This document shows positions 16,678 to 24,211 of a DNA stretch of 42,299 bases, in pieces. The notes beneath the pieces are model-generated. The model saw nothing but the letters and a program-made list of their open reading frames with translations. It had not been told where the DNA came from and did not search any database. The translations under genes and the position numbers were made by a program. Origin of the DNA: DATMFV01 sp964651005 (GTDB taxonomy: Bacteria; Verrucomicrobiota; Verrucomicrobiia; Chthoniobacterales; Chthoniobacteraceae); NCBI GenBank assembly GCA_964651005.1, contig CAZYVL010000008.1:1-42299 (forward strand). Reading direction: 5' to 3'. Position 1 is the first letter of the stretch. Every line of letters begins with the position of its first letter.

Positions 16678-18444
16678 TTAGTCGCCGCTCCGGGTCAGTT
16701 TGATCCCGGCGGCTGCCGTCGGGTCGGGGGAAAGATCGGGTGGAATCCCCAGTTGGTGTGCGGTGCGTTCGGCGATCCTGGAAAATACCGGAGCAGCCAG
16801 CGTACCGCCGTAGTTTTGATAAGAGGGGACTTTCGCGTCGTCGAGCAGGACAAGCAGGACAAAACGCGGCTGGTCCACCGGCAGGAAGCCGATGAACGAG
16901 GTGACGTAGCGGTTGTTATAGTAGCCGCCTTTTTCGTCCGGCTTCTGGGCGGTGCCCGTTTTGCCCGCCGCAGAGTAGCCGGGAACGGCGCCCCCCTTGG
17001 CCGTGCCGCGCTCGCCGACGACATCCTTGAGCGCGAGCTTGACGCATTGCGTCGCCTCCGGCGAGACGACCTGCCGCACCACGGAGGGCGGAAAGGCGAC
17101 GACGGCGTTGTTCTCCTCGTCGAAGATTTCATCGACGATCTGCGGCATCATCAAACGGCCCCCGTTGGCGATGGCGCTCATGGCGGCGACCATCTGGAGC
17201 GGCGTCACGGCGACGCCCTGGCCCATCGGAATCCGCGAGATGGAAATCTTGCTCCACCCGGAGCTGTAGGGCGAGTGCACGATCCCGGCGATCTCGCCGG
17301 GAAGGGCGATGCCGGTGCGCTCGCCGAAGCCGAAGCGGCGGATGTATTCGTAAAAACGGTTCTCGCCGAGCTTCATCGCGAGCTTTGCCGCGCCGATGTT
17401 GCTCGATTTGACAAGGATGTCGGCCACGCTCAGGTCCGGGAACGGCCCCGCCCCGTGGTCGCGCAGCACCCTTCCGGCGAAGTGAAAGCGCCCGTGCTCG
17501 CACGGGATGATGGTCGAGAGCGTGACGGCGTGGTCGTTGAGCGCGGCGGCGGCGGTGACGATCTTGAAGGTGGACCCCGGCTCCACGAGGTTGATGATCG
17601 CGCAGTTGCGTCGCGTCGCCGCTTCGCCCTCGCCCGGCTTGTTCGGGTCGTAGTTCGGGTAGTTCGCCAGCGCGAGGATGCGCCCGCTCTGCGGCTCCAT
17701 CATGATCGCCGTCGCCATTTCCGGCGTGTATTTCTCGAACGCCGCGCGCAGCTCCTCCTCCACGATGTTCTGGAGGGCCATGTCGATGGTGAGCCGGGCG
17801 TTGTACCCGGCGCGCGCCGGGTGTTCCTCCCGGCGGAACGGGACGATCTCGCGCCCGAGGCGGTCGCGCTCGATGAAGCGGAAGCCGTCGCTCCCGCGCA
17901 GGTAGCGGTTCATCGTCCGCTCGATCCCCTGCACGCCGTCGTGCTCGTGGTTCATGAAGCCGAGCACATGGCCGAGCATCGGCCCGTTCGGGTAGACCCG
18001 CCGGGAGTCCTGCTCAAAGTAAATCCCGCGCAGCTTCTCCGTGCGGAGCCGCTCGCGGATCTGCATGGCAACCTGCTCGGTCACCTGCTTTTTCAGGACC
18101 ACGTACTGGCGCTTCGTTGTCAGCTTCCCGCGCAGCTCGGCGGGCGGCATCTCCAGCAGGTCGGCGAGCGCGTCGGCAAGCCGGGCGGGGTCCGCGATGT
18201 GCGTGCCATCCGCGATCACCGTCTTGAGCGGTTCGCTGATGGCGAGCACCTCGCCGTGGCAATCGACGATGCTGCCGCGCGTGGCGGGGATCGTCTGCCG
18301 CAGGACGTGGTTACGCGCCGCCTCTGCGGCGTATTCGTCGTGTTTGAGCACCTGGAGAAAAACCAGGCGTGCCGAAAAAACGCTGAAACAGCCGGCAAGG
18401 CCAAAGCAGGCAAAAATCGCCCGGCTTTTGGCGATTTTACTCAT
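16678..18444 (-). CDS. ftsI: septal peptidoglycan transpeptidase FtsI (PBP3)
   Basis: Class B penicillin-binding protein that cross-links septal peptidoglycan, partner of FtsW. The 588 residues have a short cytoplasmic start, one membrane helix (about 8-30), a pedestal domain opening with ATRGSIVD (54-61), and a transpeptidase domain. The three active-site motifs are STFK (Ser291 nucleophile, 291-294), SSN (347-349) and KTG (495-497). No PASTA domains follow, unlike Gram-positive or sporulation homologues. The start ATG overlaps the ftsL stop by 4 bases (ATGA), which fixes the start. Confidence 0.95.
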   Translation of the reverse strand: MSKIAKSRAIFACFGLAGCFSVFSARLVFLQVLKHDEYAAEAARNHVLRQTIPATRGSIVDCHGEVLAISEPLKTVIADGTHIADPARLADALADLLEMPPAELRGKLTTKRQYVVLKKQVTEQVAMQIRERLRTEKLRGIYFEQDSRRVYPNGPMLGHVLGFMNHEHDGVQGIERTMNRYLRGSDGFRFIERDRLGREIVPFRREEHPARAGYNARLTIDMALQNIVEEELRAAFEKYTPEMATAIMMEPQSGRILALANYPNYDPNKPGEGEAATRRNCAIINLVEPGSTFKIVTAAAALNDHAVTLSTIIPCEHGRFHFAGRVLRDHGAGPFPDLSVADILVKSSNIGAAKLAMKLGENRFYEYIRRFGFGERTGIALPGEIAGIVHSPYSSGWSKISISRIPMGQGVAVTPLQMVAAMSAIANGGRLMMPQIVDEIFDEENNAVVAFPPSVVRQVVSPEATQCVKLALKDVVGERGTAKGGAVPGYSAAGKTGTAQKPDEKGGYYNNRYVTSFIGFLPVDQPRFVLLVLLDDAKVPSYQNYGGTLAAPVFSRIAERTAHQLGIPPDLSPDPTAAAGIKLTRSGD

Positions 18445-18824
18445 CGGCCCGCTCTCCGGTTGGAAACGGGGACGAGCTCATCGTTGCCGCCGCCAGCCAT
18501 CGCGATCGTGCCGGGCGAGCGATAACGCACCTGCACGATGCTTTCGGTGGCGATCGGGATCATCTGGATGAACCCGTCGCGCAGCCGCTTTTGCAGGGCG
18601 GTGCGCGAGGAGAGCGTGGCGATGGGCGAACGCAACGCGTCGTTCTGGACGCGCAACGTCCGCAGCTGCCCTTCCAGCGCGGAAATCTCCTTCCCGCGCG
18701 CGACGAGCTGATTCTTGAAATACACCCAGCTCATCCCCCCGACCAAAACGATCGCGGCGAGGAGCAGCCCGGGCGAGAGCGCCCGGAAGGGGACCTTGTT
18801 CTGATGACGACGGTTGCGGGACAT
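18441..18824 (-). CDS. ftsL: FtsL-like bitopic division protein
   Basis: A 127-residue protein with a basic cytoplasmic start (MSRNRRHQNK), one membrane helix (about 17-37) and a heptad-like coiled-coil stretch after it (about 40-75, ISALEGQLRTLRVQNDALR). This is the architecture of FtsL, which forms a complex with FtsQ and FtsB and activates FtsWI. Sequence similarity in this family is always weak. The identification therefore rests on size, topology and location between rsmH and ftsI. The C-terminal tail after residue 90 is Gly/Ser-rich and probably flexible. It starts 4 bases after the rsmH stop and overlaps ftsI by 4 bases. Confidence 0.75.
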   Translation of the reverse strand: MSRNRRHQNKVPFRALSPGLLLAAIVLVGGMSWVYFKNQLVARGKEISALEGQLRTLRVQNDALRSPIATLSSRTALQKRLRDGFIQMIPIATESIVQVRYRSPGTIAMAGGGNDELVPVSNRRAGR

Positions 18825-18828
18825 GGAG

Positions 18829-19833
18829 CTACCTCTGGTTTCGGATGGCCTCCGCTCCGCGCAGCTTCGCGCTGCGGGAACGGGGGTTTTGGGCTTGTTC
18901 CTCCGGGGAGGCCGTCACCGGCTTCGGCGTGAGGAGATGGAACTGAAATTGCGGGTTGCGGCGTGGCGCGGGCCACTCGGGCCGGTCGAGCCATTCGGCG
19001 CTGCGCGCCCGGAAAAAAGTTTTCACGATGCGGTCTTCCAGCGAGTGGAAGGTGATGACCGCGAGCCTCCCCCCCGGGTTGAGCCGTTGCGCGAAGGCGT
19101 CGAGCGCGGCGGGGAGCACCTCCAGCTCCCGGTTCACCGCGATGCGCAGCGCCTGGAAGACCCGCGTGGCCGGGTGCGTCGGCCCGCGCCGGGCGATCGC
19201 TTTTTCCACGCTCCGGGCGAGGTCGAGCGTCGTAACGAAGGGACGCCGCGCGCGGTCGCGCACGATCTGCGCCGCCACGCGCCGGGCGGCGTGCTCCTCG
19301 CCCCATTCGCGGAAAATCTGTTCCAACTCCCCAGCCGGGGCGGTGTTGACGAGATCGGCGGCCGTCACGGCGGAATCGGGGTTCATCCGCATGTCGAGCG
19401 GCCCTTCTCTCTGGAAGCTGAAGCCGCGCTCCGGCGCATCGAGCTGGCGGGAGGAGACGCCGAGGTCGAGCAGCGCCCCGTCGATCCCGGGTACCCCGAG
19501 GCGGTCGAGCACCGTGCCGATCTCCGCGAAATTCGCCCGCACAGGCGTGAACCGTTCCCCGAACGCGGCGAGCCGCTCCCCGGCGAAGGCCAGCGCCTCC
19601 GGGTCCTGGTCGATCCCGATCACCCGTGCGCCCGTGCGCAGAAGTGCTTCGCTGTGCCCTCCGCCGCCGAGCGTGCCGTCAACAAAGAGCTTCCCCGGCG
19701 CGGGGGCGAGCAGCGCCAGCGTCTCTGCCGGAAGAACGGGCTGATGATACTCGAAGCGTTCGGTTTTCAAAAGGCTCCTCTCCCGCTGCCCGGAGGCGGC
19801 GGAAGCGGCAAACTCGGCGATGAGAGCGATCAT
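18829..19833 (-). CDS. rsmH: 16S rRNA (cytosine(1402)-N4)-methyltransferase RsmH (MraW)
   Basis: S-adenosylmethionine-dependent methyltransferase that modifies C1402 in the decoding centre of 16S rRNA. The 334 residues contain HQPVLPAET (30-38), the SAM motif DGTLGGGGHS (52-61) and GIDQDPEAL, then LLDLGVSSRQLD and RGFSFQREGPLDMRMN, all characteristic of MraW. The C-terminal NRELEVL and LAVITFHSLEDRIVK complete the family pattern. The start ATG (19831-19833) overlaps the mraZ stop by 4 bases; the longer upstream frame lies within mraZ. An N-terminal extension of about 25 residues precedes the usual start of the domain. Confidence 0.96.
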   Translation of the reverse strand: MIALIAEFAASAASGQRERSLLKTERFEYHQPVLPAETLALLAPAPGKLFVDGTLGGGGHSEALLRTGARVIGIDQDPEALAFAGERLAAFGERFTPVRANFAEIGTVLDRLGVPGIDGALLDLGVSSRQLDAPERGFSFQREGPLDMRMNPDSAVTAADLVNTAPAGELEQIFREWGEEHAARRVAAQIVRDRARRPFVTTLDLARSVEKAIARRGPTHPATRVFQALRIAVNRELEVLPAALDAFAQRLNPGGRLAVITFHSLEDRIVKTFFRARSAEWLDRPEWPAPRRNPQFQFHLLTPKPVTASPEEQAQNPRSRSAKLRGAEAIRNQR

Positions 19834-20294
19834 ACCCCAAGTTGCGCCGCCAGGTTTTGGTAGTTCGGGGCCCCGACCGTCTGCGTGGCCTCCCACCGCT
19901 GCGGGTTCCAAATTTCAAAGCGCGTCGAGAAGCCCACGAGAACGGCGTCCCCCTTGAGCCCGATCTTTTCGCACAGATCGGGCGGGAGCACCATGCGCCC
20001 CTGTTTGTCCGCGCTGCACTCCTGCGATCCGCTCGAAAAATGGCGGATAAACTCCTGGCGCTCGCGCGGGCTGGCCGTCGTCTCTGTCTCGACTCTGGTC
20101 AGGATCTTCCTGAACTCCTCCGGCGGCAGCACGAGGATGAACGAGCCGCTGCTGTCGATTCGCAGGAAGAAATCGTCCTTCTCCCCGGAACGCCACCCCG
20201 CCGGGATCGTGATCCGGTTTTTCGGATCAATCCCGTGCCGGAATTCCCCCACGAAAAGGGTCGTTCCGAGATTGTTGGAGGCGTTGGGGGCCAT
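19830..20294 (-). CDS. mraZ: transcriptional regulator MraZ
   Basis: DNA-binding protein of the AbrB-like swapped-hairpin type that binds its own operator and controls the dcw operon. The 154 residues contain two MraZ repeats. The first is FRHGIDPKNRITIPAGWR, the second centres on ADKQGRMVLPPDLCEKIGLKG, each with the Asp-x-(Lys/Gln)-(Asn/Gly)-Arg core. The start (ATG 20292-20294, MAPNASNN) was chosen because it begins just before the first repeat and lies downstream of five spaced operator boxes. A longer open frame reaching 20507 would run through those boxes and is rejected. The length is close to the usual 140-150 residues. Confidence 0.95.
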   Translation of the reverse strand: MAPNASNNLGTTLFVGEFRHGIDPKNRITIPAGWRSGEKDDFFLRIDSSGSFILVLPPEEFRKILTRVETETTASPRERQEFIRHFSSGSQECSADKQGRMVLPPDLCEKIGLKGDAVLVGFSTRFEIWNPQRWEATQTVGAPNYQNLAAQLGV

Positions 20295-20310
20295 TGGATG
20301 GGGTTGGGTC

Positions 20311-20360
20311 GCAAAGCCACTTTGCTCCACAACGCCCCACTTTGAACCACAATCGCCCAC
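20311..20360 (-). promoter_or_regulatory. MraZ operator: five GTGG boxes at 10-bp spacing
   Basis: On the plus strand CCAC occurs at 20317-20320, 20327-20330, 20337-20340, 20347-20350 and 20357-20360, an exact 10-bp period. On the coding strand these read GTGG. MraZ of other bacteria is known to bind such direct repeats spaced about one helical turn apart upstream of mraZ. The array lies 16-66 bases before the mraZ ATG and overlaps the predicted -10 region, which suits autorepression. Confidence 0.85.
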
Positions 20361-20369
20361 CAAGGTCAA
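20341..20369 (-). promoter_or_regulatory. candidate promoter of the dcw operon
   Basis: TTGACC (20369 down to 20364) is a good -35 box. After exactly 17 bases comes TTCAAA (20346 to 20341), a weak -10 box with three of six consensus bases. The -10 lies between MraZ boxes, so MraZ binding would block polymerase. The -35 is convincing and the -10 is not. Confidence 0.4.
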
Positions 20370-20488
20370 GCCCTTGCGACGGGGGAGCAGGGGGAAAAAT
20401 GCGCTCCAGAGCGCCCCCCCGGTGCCTGTCTTGCGTCGCAATCCGCCATTGATCCGCTTTTCCTGGTGCCCTACTTTGAAACTTTCCT

Positions 20489-22339
20489 TTGAACGCCGAC
20501 GCTCCATCCCAACCCACCCATCCCTCCGGCCTGAAAACGGTTTTCCGGGTCTTTGCCTATCTCCGCCGCTACCCCGCGCTTGCGCTCGGGACGCTGCTTT
20601 GCGCCATCGTGATGACCGTCATGGTGATCGTCTTCCCCAAGGTGACGCAGCTCGCCATCGACGACGTGGGGAAGGGGCGGGGCGACCGGCTCTTGTGGCT
20701 GACCGGCCTCGCGCTGCTGGCGTTTCTGGTCCAGCACTCCGCGAATCTCCTCCGCATCCGCCTCAACAACACCTTTGAGCAGAAGGTGATCTTCGACCTG
20801 CGCAGCGACCTCTACGCGCACATCCAGCGGCTCCCGCTCCTCTGGTTCGACAATCACTCCACGGGCGACGTGATGACGCGGCTGCTGGAGGATGTCACCT
20901 CGATGGAGCGGCTGCTCATCGACGGGATCGAGCAGGGGGTCGTGGCGATCCTCCAGATCGTGATCGTCGGGGCGATGTGCTTTGTCTACGACGCGCGGCT
21001 GGCCTTGCTGGCGCTCATCCCCGTCCCGTTCCTGGTGGCGGGGGCGCTCTGGTATACCTTGAGCGCGCGCAGCCGCTACCGGCAGCAGCGCCGCGCCGCC
21101 TCGGCAATGAACGCGCTCCTGCACGACAACCTCGCGGGCATCCGGCAGATCCGCACCTACGTGCGCGAGACCGGGGAGCACGCCCGCTTCAACCGCGCGA
21201 GCGCGAAGCTCCAGGATTCGACGCTCGTGGTGATGCGGGCGTGGTCGGTCTACAGCCCGGCGATGGACTTTCTGGCGGCATGCGGGATGGTGCTCGTCAT
21301 CGGGTTTGGCGGGCAGGCGGTGCTTGCCGGGACGATGCCGATGGGGAATCTCGTCGCTTTCCTGATCCTGGTGCGGTTTCTCTACGAGCCGGTCAGCCGT
21401 CTCCACCAGCTCAACCAGCTTCTCCAGTCGGGCCGCGCGGCGGGTGAGCGCGTTTTCGAAATCCTCGACACCGAGCCGGAGCCGCACGCCGTCGCCTGGC
21501 GGGATGCGGAGGAGGCGGCGGACGCCCGGCGGCAGGCGCGCGCCGTCCGGGGGGATGTCCGCTACCGCAATGTCGGCTTCTCCTACTCCGACGGCCCGCC
21601 GGTGCTCCGCAACATCAATCTCCATGCGCAGCCGGGCCAGACCGTGGCGCTGGTCGGGGCGACGGGCGCGGGCAAATCGACGCTGGTGAACCTGCTTAAC
21701 CGTTTTTACGAATACGACGCCGGGGAGATCCTCATCGACGGCCAACCGTTATGCGAAATCCCCAAGGACGTGCTCCGCGAGGCGATCGGCCTCGTCACGC
21801 AGGAGAGCTTCCTTTTCAACGGCACGCTGCGCGACAACCTGCGGCTCGGCAAGCCGGAGGCGACCGACGAGGAGATGCTCGAAGCCGCCGGGGCCGCCAA
21901 CGCGCGCGGTTTCATCGACCGGCTCCCGGAAGGGCTTTCCACCATCGTCGGCGAGCGCGGCGTGAAGCTGAGCGTGGGCGAGAAACAGCGCGTCTCCATC
22001 GCCCGCGCGCTGCTCAAGGACCCGCCGATCCTGATTCTCGACGAGGCGACCGCCAGCGTCGATACCGCGACGGAGCGGCAGATCCAGCAGGCGCTCGACC
22101 GGCTCATGGAACACCGGACGAGCTTCGTCATCGCCCACCGCCTCTCCACCGTCCGCCACGCCGACCAGATCCTGGTGCTTGAGCACGGCTGCGTCGCCGA
22201 GCGCGGCACGCACGGGGAACTGCTGGCGCAGGGTGGCCTTTACGCCAATCTCTGCCGCCACAGCTTTCTTGGCGAGGAGGAGCGAGAGGCCGCGCCGGAG
22301 GAGAGCGAGGAGGATTCCGGCGCGGTGTTCGCGAAGTAG
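20489..22339 (+). CDS. ABC exporter, MsbA-like fused membrane and ATPase domains
   Basis: Inner-membrane half-transporter that would act as a homodimer to export lipid-linked or other hydrophobic substrates. The 616 residues have six membrane helices (about 30-320) and then an ATPase domain. The motifs are Walker A GATGAGKST (390-398), Q-loop TQESFLF, signature LSVGE (494-498, consensus LSGGQ), Walker B ILILDEAT and H-loop IAHRLS. The signature has Val and Glu in place of Gly and Gln, which is unusual. The start is TTG at 20489, since no ATG or GTG lies before the first membrane helix. It diverges from mraZ across 194 bases and ends near a glycosyltransferase gene on the other strand, so a role in envelope glycan or lipid export is plausible but not shown. 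Confidence 0.88.
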   Translation: MNADAPSQPTHPSGLKTVFRVFAYLRRYPALALGTLLCAIVMTVMVIVFPKVTQLAIDDVGKGRGDRLLWLTGLALLAFLVQHSANLLRIRLNNTFEQKVIFDLRSDLYAHIQRLPLLWFDNHSTGDVMTRLLEDVTSMERLLIDGIEQGVVAILQIVIVGAMCFVYDARLALLALIPVPFLVAGALWYTLSARSRYRQQRRAASAMNALLHDNLAGIRQIRTYVRETGEHARFNRASAKLQDSTLVVMRAWSVYSPAMDFLAACGMVLVIGFGGQAVLAGTMPMGNLVAFLILVRFLYEPVSRLHQLNQLLQSGRAAGERVFEILDTEPEPHAVAWRDAEEAADARRQARAVRGDVRYRNVGFSYSDGPPVLRNINLHAQPGQTVALVGATGAGKSTLVNLLNRFYEYDAGEILIDGQPLCEIPKDVLREAIGLVTQESFLFNGTLRDNLRLGKPEATDEEMLEAAGAANARGFIDRLPEGLSTIVGERGVKLSVGEKQRVSIARALLKDPPILILDEATASVDTATERQIQQALDRLMEHRTSFVIAHRLSTVRHADQILVLEHGCVAERGTHGELLAQGGLYANLCRHSFLGEEEREAAPEESEEDSGAVFAK

Positions 22340-22665
22340 CGGGAGCCGTGCTCCATCCAGCGCCAGTCCGCGCGGTGCTTGAGCAGCAAATGGTCTGGCG
22401 GCAGCAGAAGAAGAGGATCGCCAGCAGCAGGGTGATGACCCAGAGCACTCCCTGGATGGAGGCGGTCCCGAGCGCGCCGAGCGACAGCAGCACCGTCAGC
22501 GCGGCTTCCGGCCCGTAGGAGGCCGAGCCGAGCGCGTCGAGGCCGAGGTTGGAAACGCCGGTCCACGGGGCGATCCGCTCGTTTTCGGATTCCGAGCCGG
22601 CCAGCCTGCGCCCGAGCAGAAAATCGAGGAGCGATCCCAAATGCCAGTTTCCGCCCGGGGTTTCC
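22340..22665. other. intergenic stretch with a permease fragment
   Basis: This stretch lies between two convergent genes. Most of it is the APC permease fragment listed separately (22389-22640). Bases 22340-22388, read on the minus strand in the next frame, give LLLKHRADWRWMEHGSR, which is not clearly part of that family. No terminator is obvious. Confidence 0.5.
22389..22640 (-). pseudogene. truncated N-terminus of an APC-superfamily amino-acid permease
   Basis: On the minus strand, starting from a possible TTG at 22640, about 84 residues read LGSLLDFLLGRRLAGSESEN and then IAPWTGVSNLGLDALGSASY, then GPEAALTVLLSLGALG, and end at a hydrophobic helix followed by CCRQTI. This matches, from memory, the start of a family of large amino-acid permeases in which an LFGRPL block is followed by LGLDALGS, YGPEAAL and YRQTI. 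Intact members have several hundred residues and about 10-14 helices. Here similarity stops right after RQTI and the frame continues into sequence that mirrors the end of the ABC exporter. It is probably a deletion remnant. No known function remains. Confidence 0.6.
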
Positions 22666-23751
22666 TCACAACCCTTTGCAGAGTGCCAGCAGTTCCCCGA
22701 CGCGGTGTGAGCAAGTGTGTCGCGCGAGGATGGTTTCGCGCCCGCGTCGTGCGAGCGAGCCGGCCAGCTCCGGCTCCGCCCGCAGCGTGGCGAGGTGCCG
22801 CCGCATCTCCGCGCCGTCGCGCGCCGGGAGATAATCCTCCCCCGGGGTGAAAAGCGCCTCGCTGTCTTCCCACGGCGCGCTGACGAGCGCGACCCCGCAG
22901 GCGAGCGCCTCGAACGGGCGGATCGTGGGGATCCCGGGCATCCGCGCCGCGTACGGGCGGCGGGGGATATGCACGGTGCAGCGCGCCTTGGCGTAGACCT
23001 CCGGCGCGCGGAAATTCGGCAGCCAGCCGCGGTACGCGATGCCCGCGCTCTCCAGCGCGGCGCGCGCTTCCGGCGGGTAGCGGACGCCGAAGACCTCCGT
23101 TTCCAGGCCGAGCGCGGAGGCGGGGCCGATGAGGAACTCCTCCAGCTCCGCGTGGCGTTCGCCGTCGCCCCAGTTGCCGATCCAGACCAGATCGCGCTCT
23201 TTGCGCACGTCGGGCCGGGGGTGGAAGAGGGAGACATCGGCGGCTTCGTGCCATGTCCAGGCGCGGCGCGCCCAGCCGTGCTCCAGGTAGAGCTTGCGGA
23301 GCACTTCGCCGAAGGCGAGCACCCCGTCGTAGTGCCGCAGGTCGTAGCGCGCCATCTCTTCGGGCGCGGTGACGGCACGGTGGTGCGTGTCGTGGAAGAG
23401 CAGCCGCAGCGAACCGTGGCGCGCCCGGTAGCGGCCAAGGCTGGCGATCAGCTCCGGCGGGTTCCACTCGTGCACGATGACCACATCCGCCCCGGCGAGG
23501 ATCTCTCCCAGCGGAAGATTTCCCGGCGGATAGCGGTGAACGCCGAGCCACGGGTAGGCCCGGCGAAACTCGGTGATGGCGGCCTCCCCGCATTCGGCGA
23601 GGAGGTTGGTCACGCTCCAGCCGTCGCGCGGTTCGCAGACCTGCACGTCGTGGCCGCGCGCGACAAGCTCCGTGCAGACGCCGCGCAGGAAATGGGCATT
23701 GCCATGATTCCAGTCGGAGACGAGCGAGTGGGAGAAGAAGACGAATTTCAT
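22666..23751 (-). CDS. CgeB-like glycosyltransferase
   Basis: Predicted cytoplasmic glycosyltransferase of GT-B fold. The 361 residues begin KFVFFSHSLVSDWNHGNAHF, a typical start for a family usually found near CgeB-like and GT4 enzymes, with ELVARGHDVQVCEP forming the first Rossmann beta-alpha-beta unit. VVIVHEWNPPELI and LLFHDTHHR follow in the N-domain. The C-domain has LVWIGNWGDGERHAELEEFL, RGWLPNF, and PTIRPFEALACGVALVSAPW, the nucleotide-sugar-binding end with the conserved Glu in RPFEALACG. The length fits an intact enzyme. The sugar donor and acceptor cannot be told. It is transcribed away from the palindromic element and from the epimerase and GT4 genes. Confidence 0.8.
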   Translation of the reverse strand: MKFVFFSHSLVSDWNHGNAHFLRGVCTELVARGHDVQVCEPRDGWSVTNLLAECGEAAITEFRRAYPWLGVHRYPPGNLPLGEILAGADVVIVHEWNPPELIASLGRYRARHGSLRLLFHDTHHRAVTAPEEMARYDLRHYDGVLAFGEVLRKLYLEHGWARRAWTWHEAADVSLFHPRPDVRKERDLVWIGNWGDGERHAELEEFLIGPASALGLETEVFGVRYPPEARAALESAGIAYRGWLPNFRAPEVYAKARCTVHIPRRPYAARMPGIPTIRPFEALACGVALVSAPWEDSEALFTPGEDYLPARDGAEMRRHLATLRAEPELAGSLARRGRETILARHTCSHRVGELLALCKGL

Positions 23752-23809
23752 GGGGCGGGGAAGAGGGGGAGGAGCAGGAGAAGCAAAAGAAGCAGGAACC
23801 GCGTGCCGT

Positions 23810-23887
23810 TCAGAGGCGGATCAGCGCCTTGAGGAAGCCTTCCGGGCGGGAGCGGGCCGGCGCCATCGCGCGGTGGGGGTTTTCATC
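23810..23887 (-). pseudogene. possible C-terminal gene remnant
   Basis: About 25 codons on the minus strand end in RSRPEGFLKALIRL and a TGA. The composition and the run to the stop look protein-like, but upstream the same frame loses coding character within about 15 codons. I do not recognise the family. It could be chance. Confidence 0.25.
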
Positions 23888-24016
23888 ATGGCCACACGGC
23901 ATTCGCATCCGGCGCGTTTCTCGGTTGGGGGAAATCCCGCCTCTGAGGCGAGGGAGTCATGGCGCGGGGACGCGAGGGAGAAATTTTATCCATCCCGGGG
24001 CTTGGGCATCGCCGAT

Positions 24017-24188
24017 TGCTAGGGACGCGCTGATTCAAGCAAGCTCGTTGGCAAACTTGTCATTTTCGGCCTTTTCCGAGCGGCTTTATCCTCGCCTGTC
24101 TTCAGACAGGCTGCGGAAACTTGCTCGGAAAATGCTCGAAACTGCCTGCGCTTTCCAGCGGCTTCCTTAAATCAGCGCATCCTAAGCA
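24017..24188. repeat. 172-bp nearly coaxial imperfect palindrome, possible MITE or structured element
   Basis: Three nested inverted pairs share almost the same centre. GCGCTGATT (24027-24035) pairs with AATCAGCGC (24170-24178). TTTTCCGAGC (24072-24081) pairs with GCTCGGAAAA (24123-24132). GCCTGTC (24094-24100) pairs with GACAGGC (24105-24111) around a TTCA loop. The coordinate sums are 48205, 48204 and 48205. Between these blocks many further bases pair, so the element can form one long hairpin. The outer edge TGCT at 24017-24020 pairs with AGCA at 24185-24188. The base composition is less GC-rich than its neighbours. No transposase is present. A miniature inverted-repeat transposable element, a REP-like repeat, or a structured RNA are all possible. 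Confidence 0.7.
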
Positions 24189-24211
24189 TCAAGAGGAAGC
24201 AGAAGCGCAAT

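Larger units (their letters stand above)
23752..24211. other. 460-base intergenic region with palindromic element and possible gene remnant
   Basis: The left part is GC-rich. On the minus strand a frame ending at TGA 23810-23812 reads HDENPHRAMAPARSRPEGF and then LKALIRL, which looks like the C-terminus of a lost protein, but it is short and I cannot name the family. Bases 24017-24188 are a long imperfect palindrome, listed separately. The remaining 23 bases lead to the start of the epimerase remnant. No clear promoter was seen. Confidence 0.5.

Noticed and set aside
20311..20360. CRISPR-like or tandem repeat array
   Set aside because: The unit is 10 bp with only GTGG conserved, which matches an MraZ operator. 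No longer repeats with spacers were seen anywhere in the window.
20294..20507. A longer MraZ with 71 additional N-terminal residues
   Set aside because: The added part would cover the five operator boxes and the promoter, has no MraZ similarity, and would overlap the start of the divergent exporter gene.
24017..24188. An intrinsic terminator or complete insertion sequence
   Set aside because: The hairpin is far too long and has no T-tract next to the stem for a terminator, and there is no room for a transposase gene for an autonomous insertion sequence.
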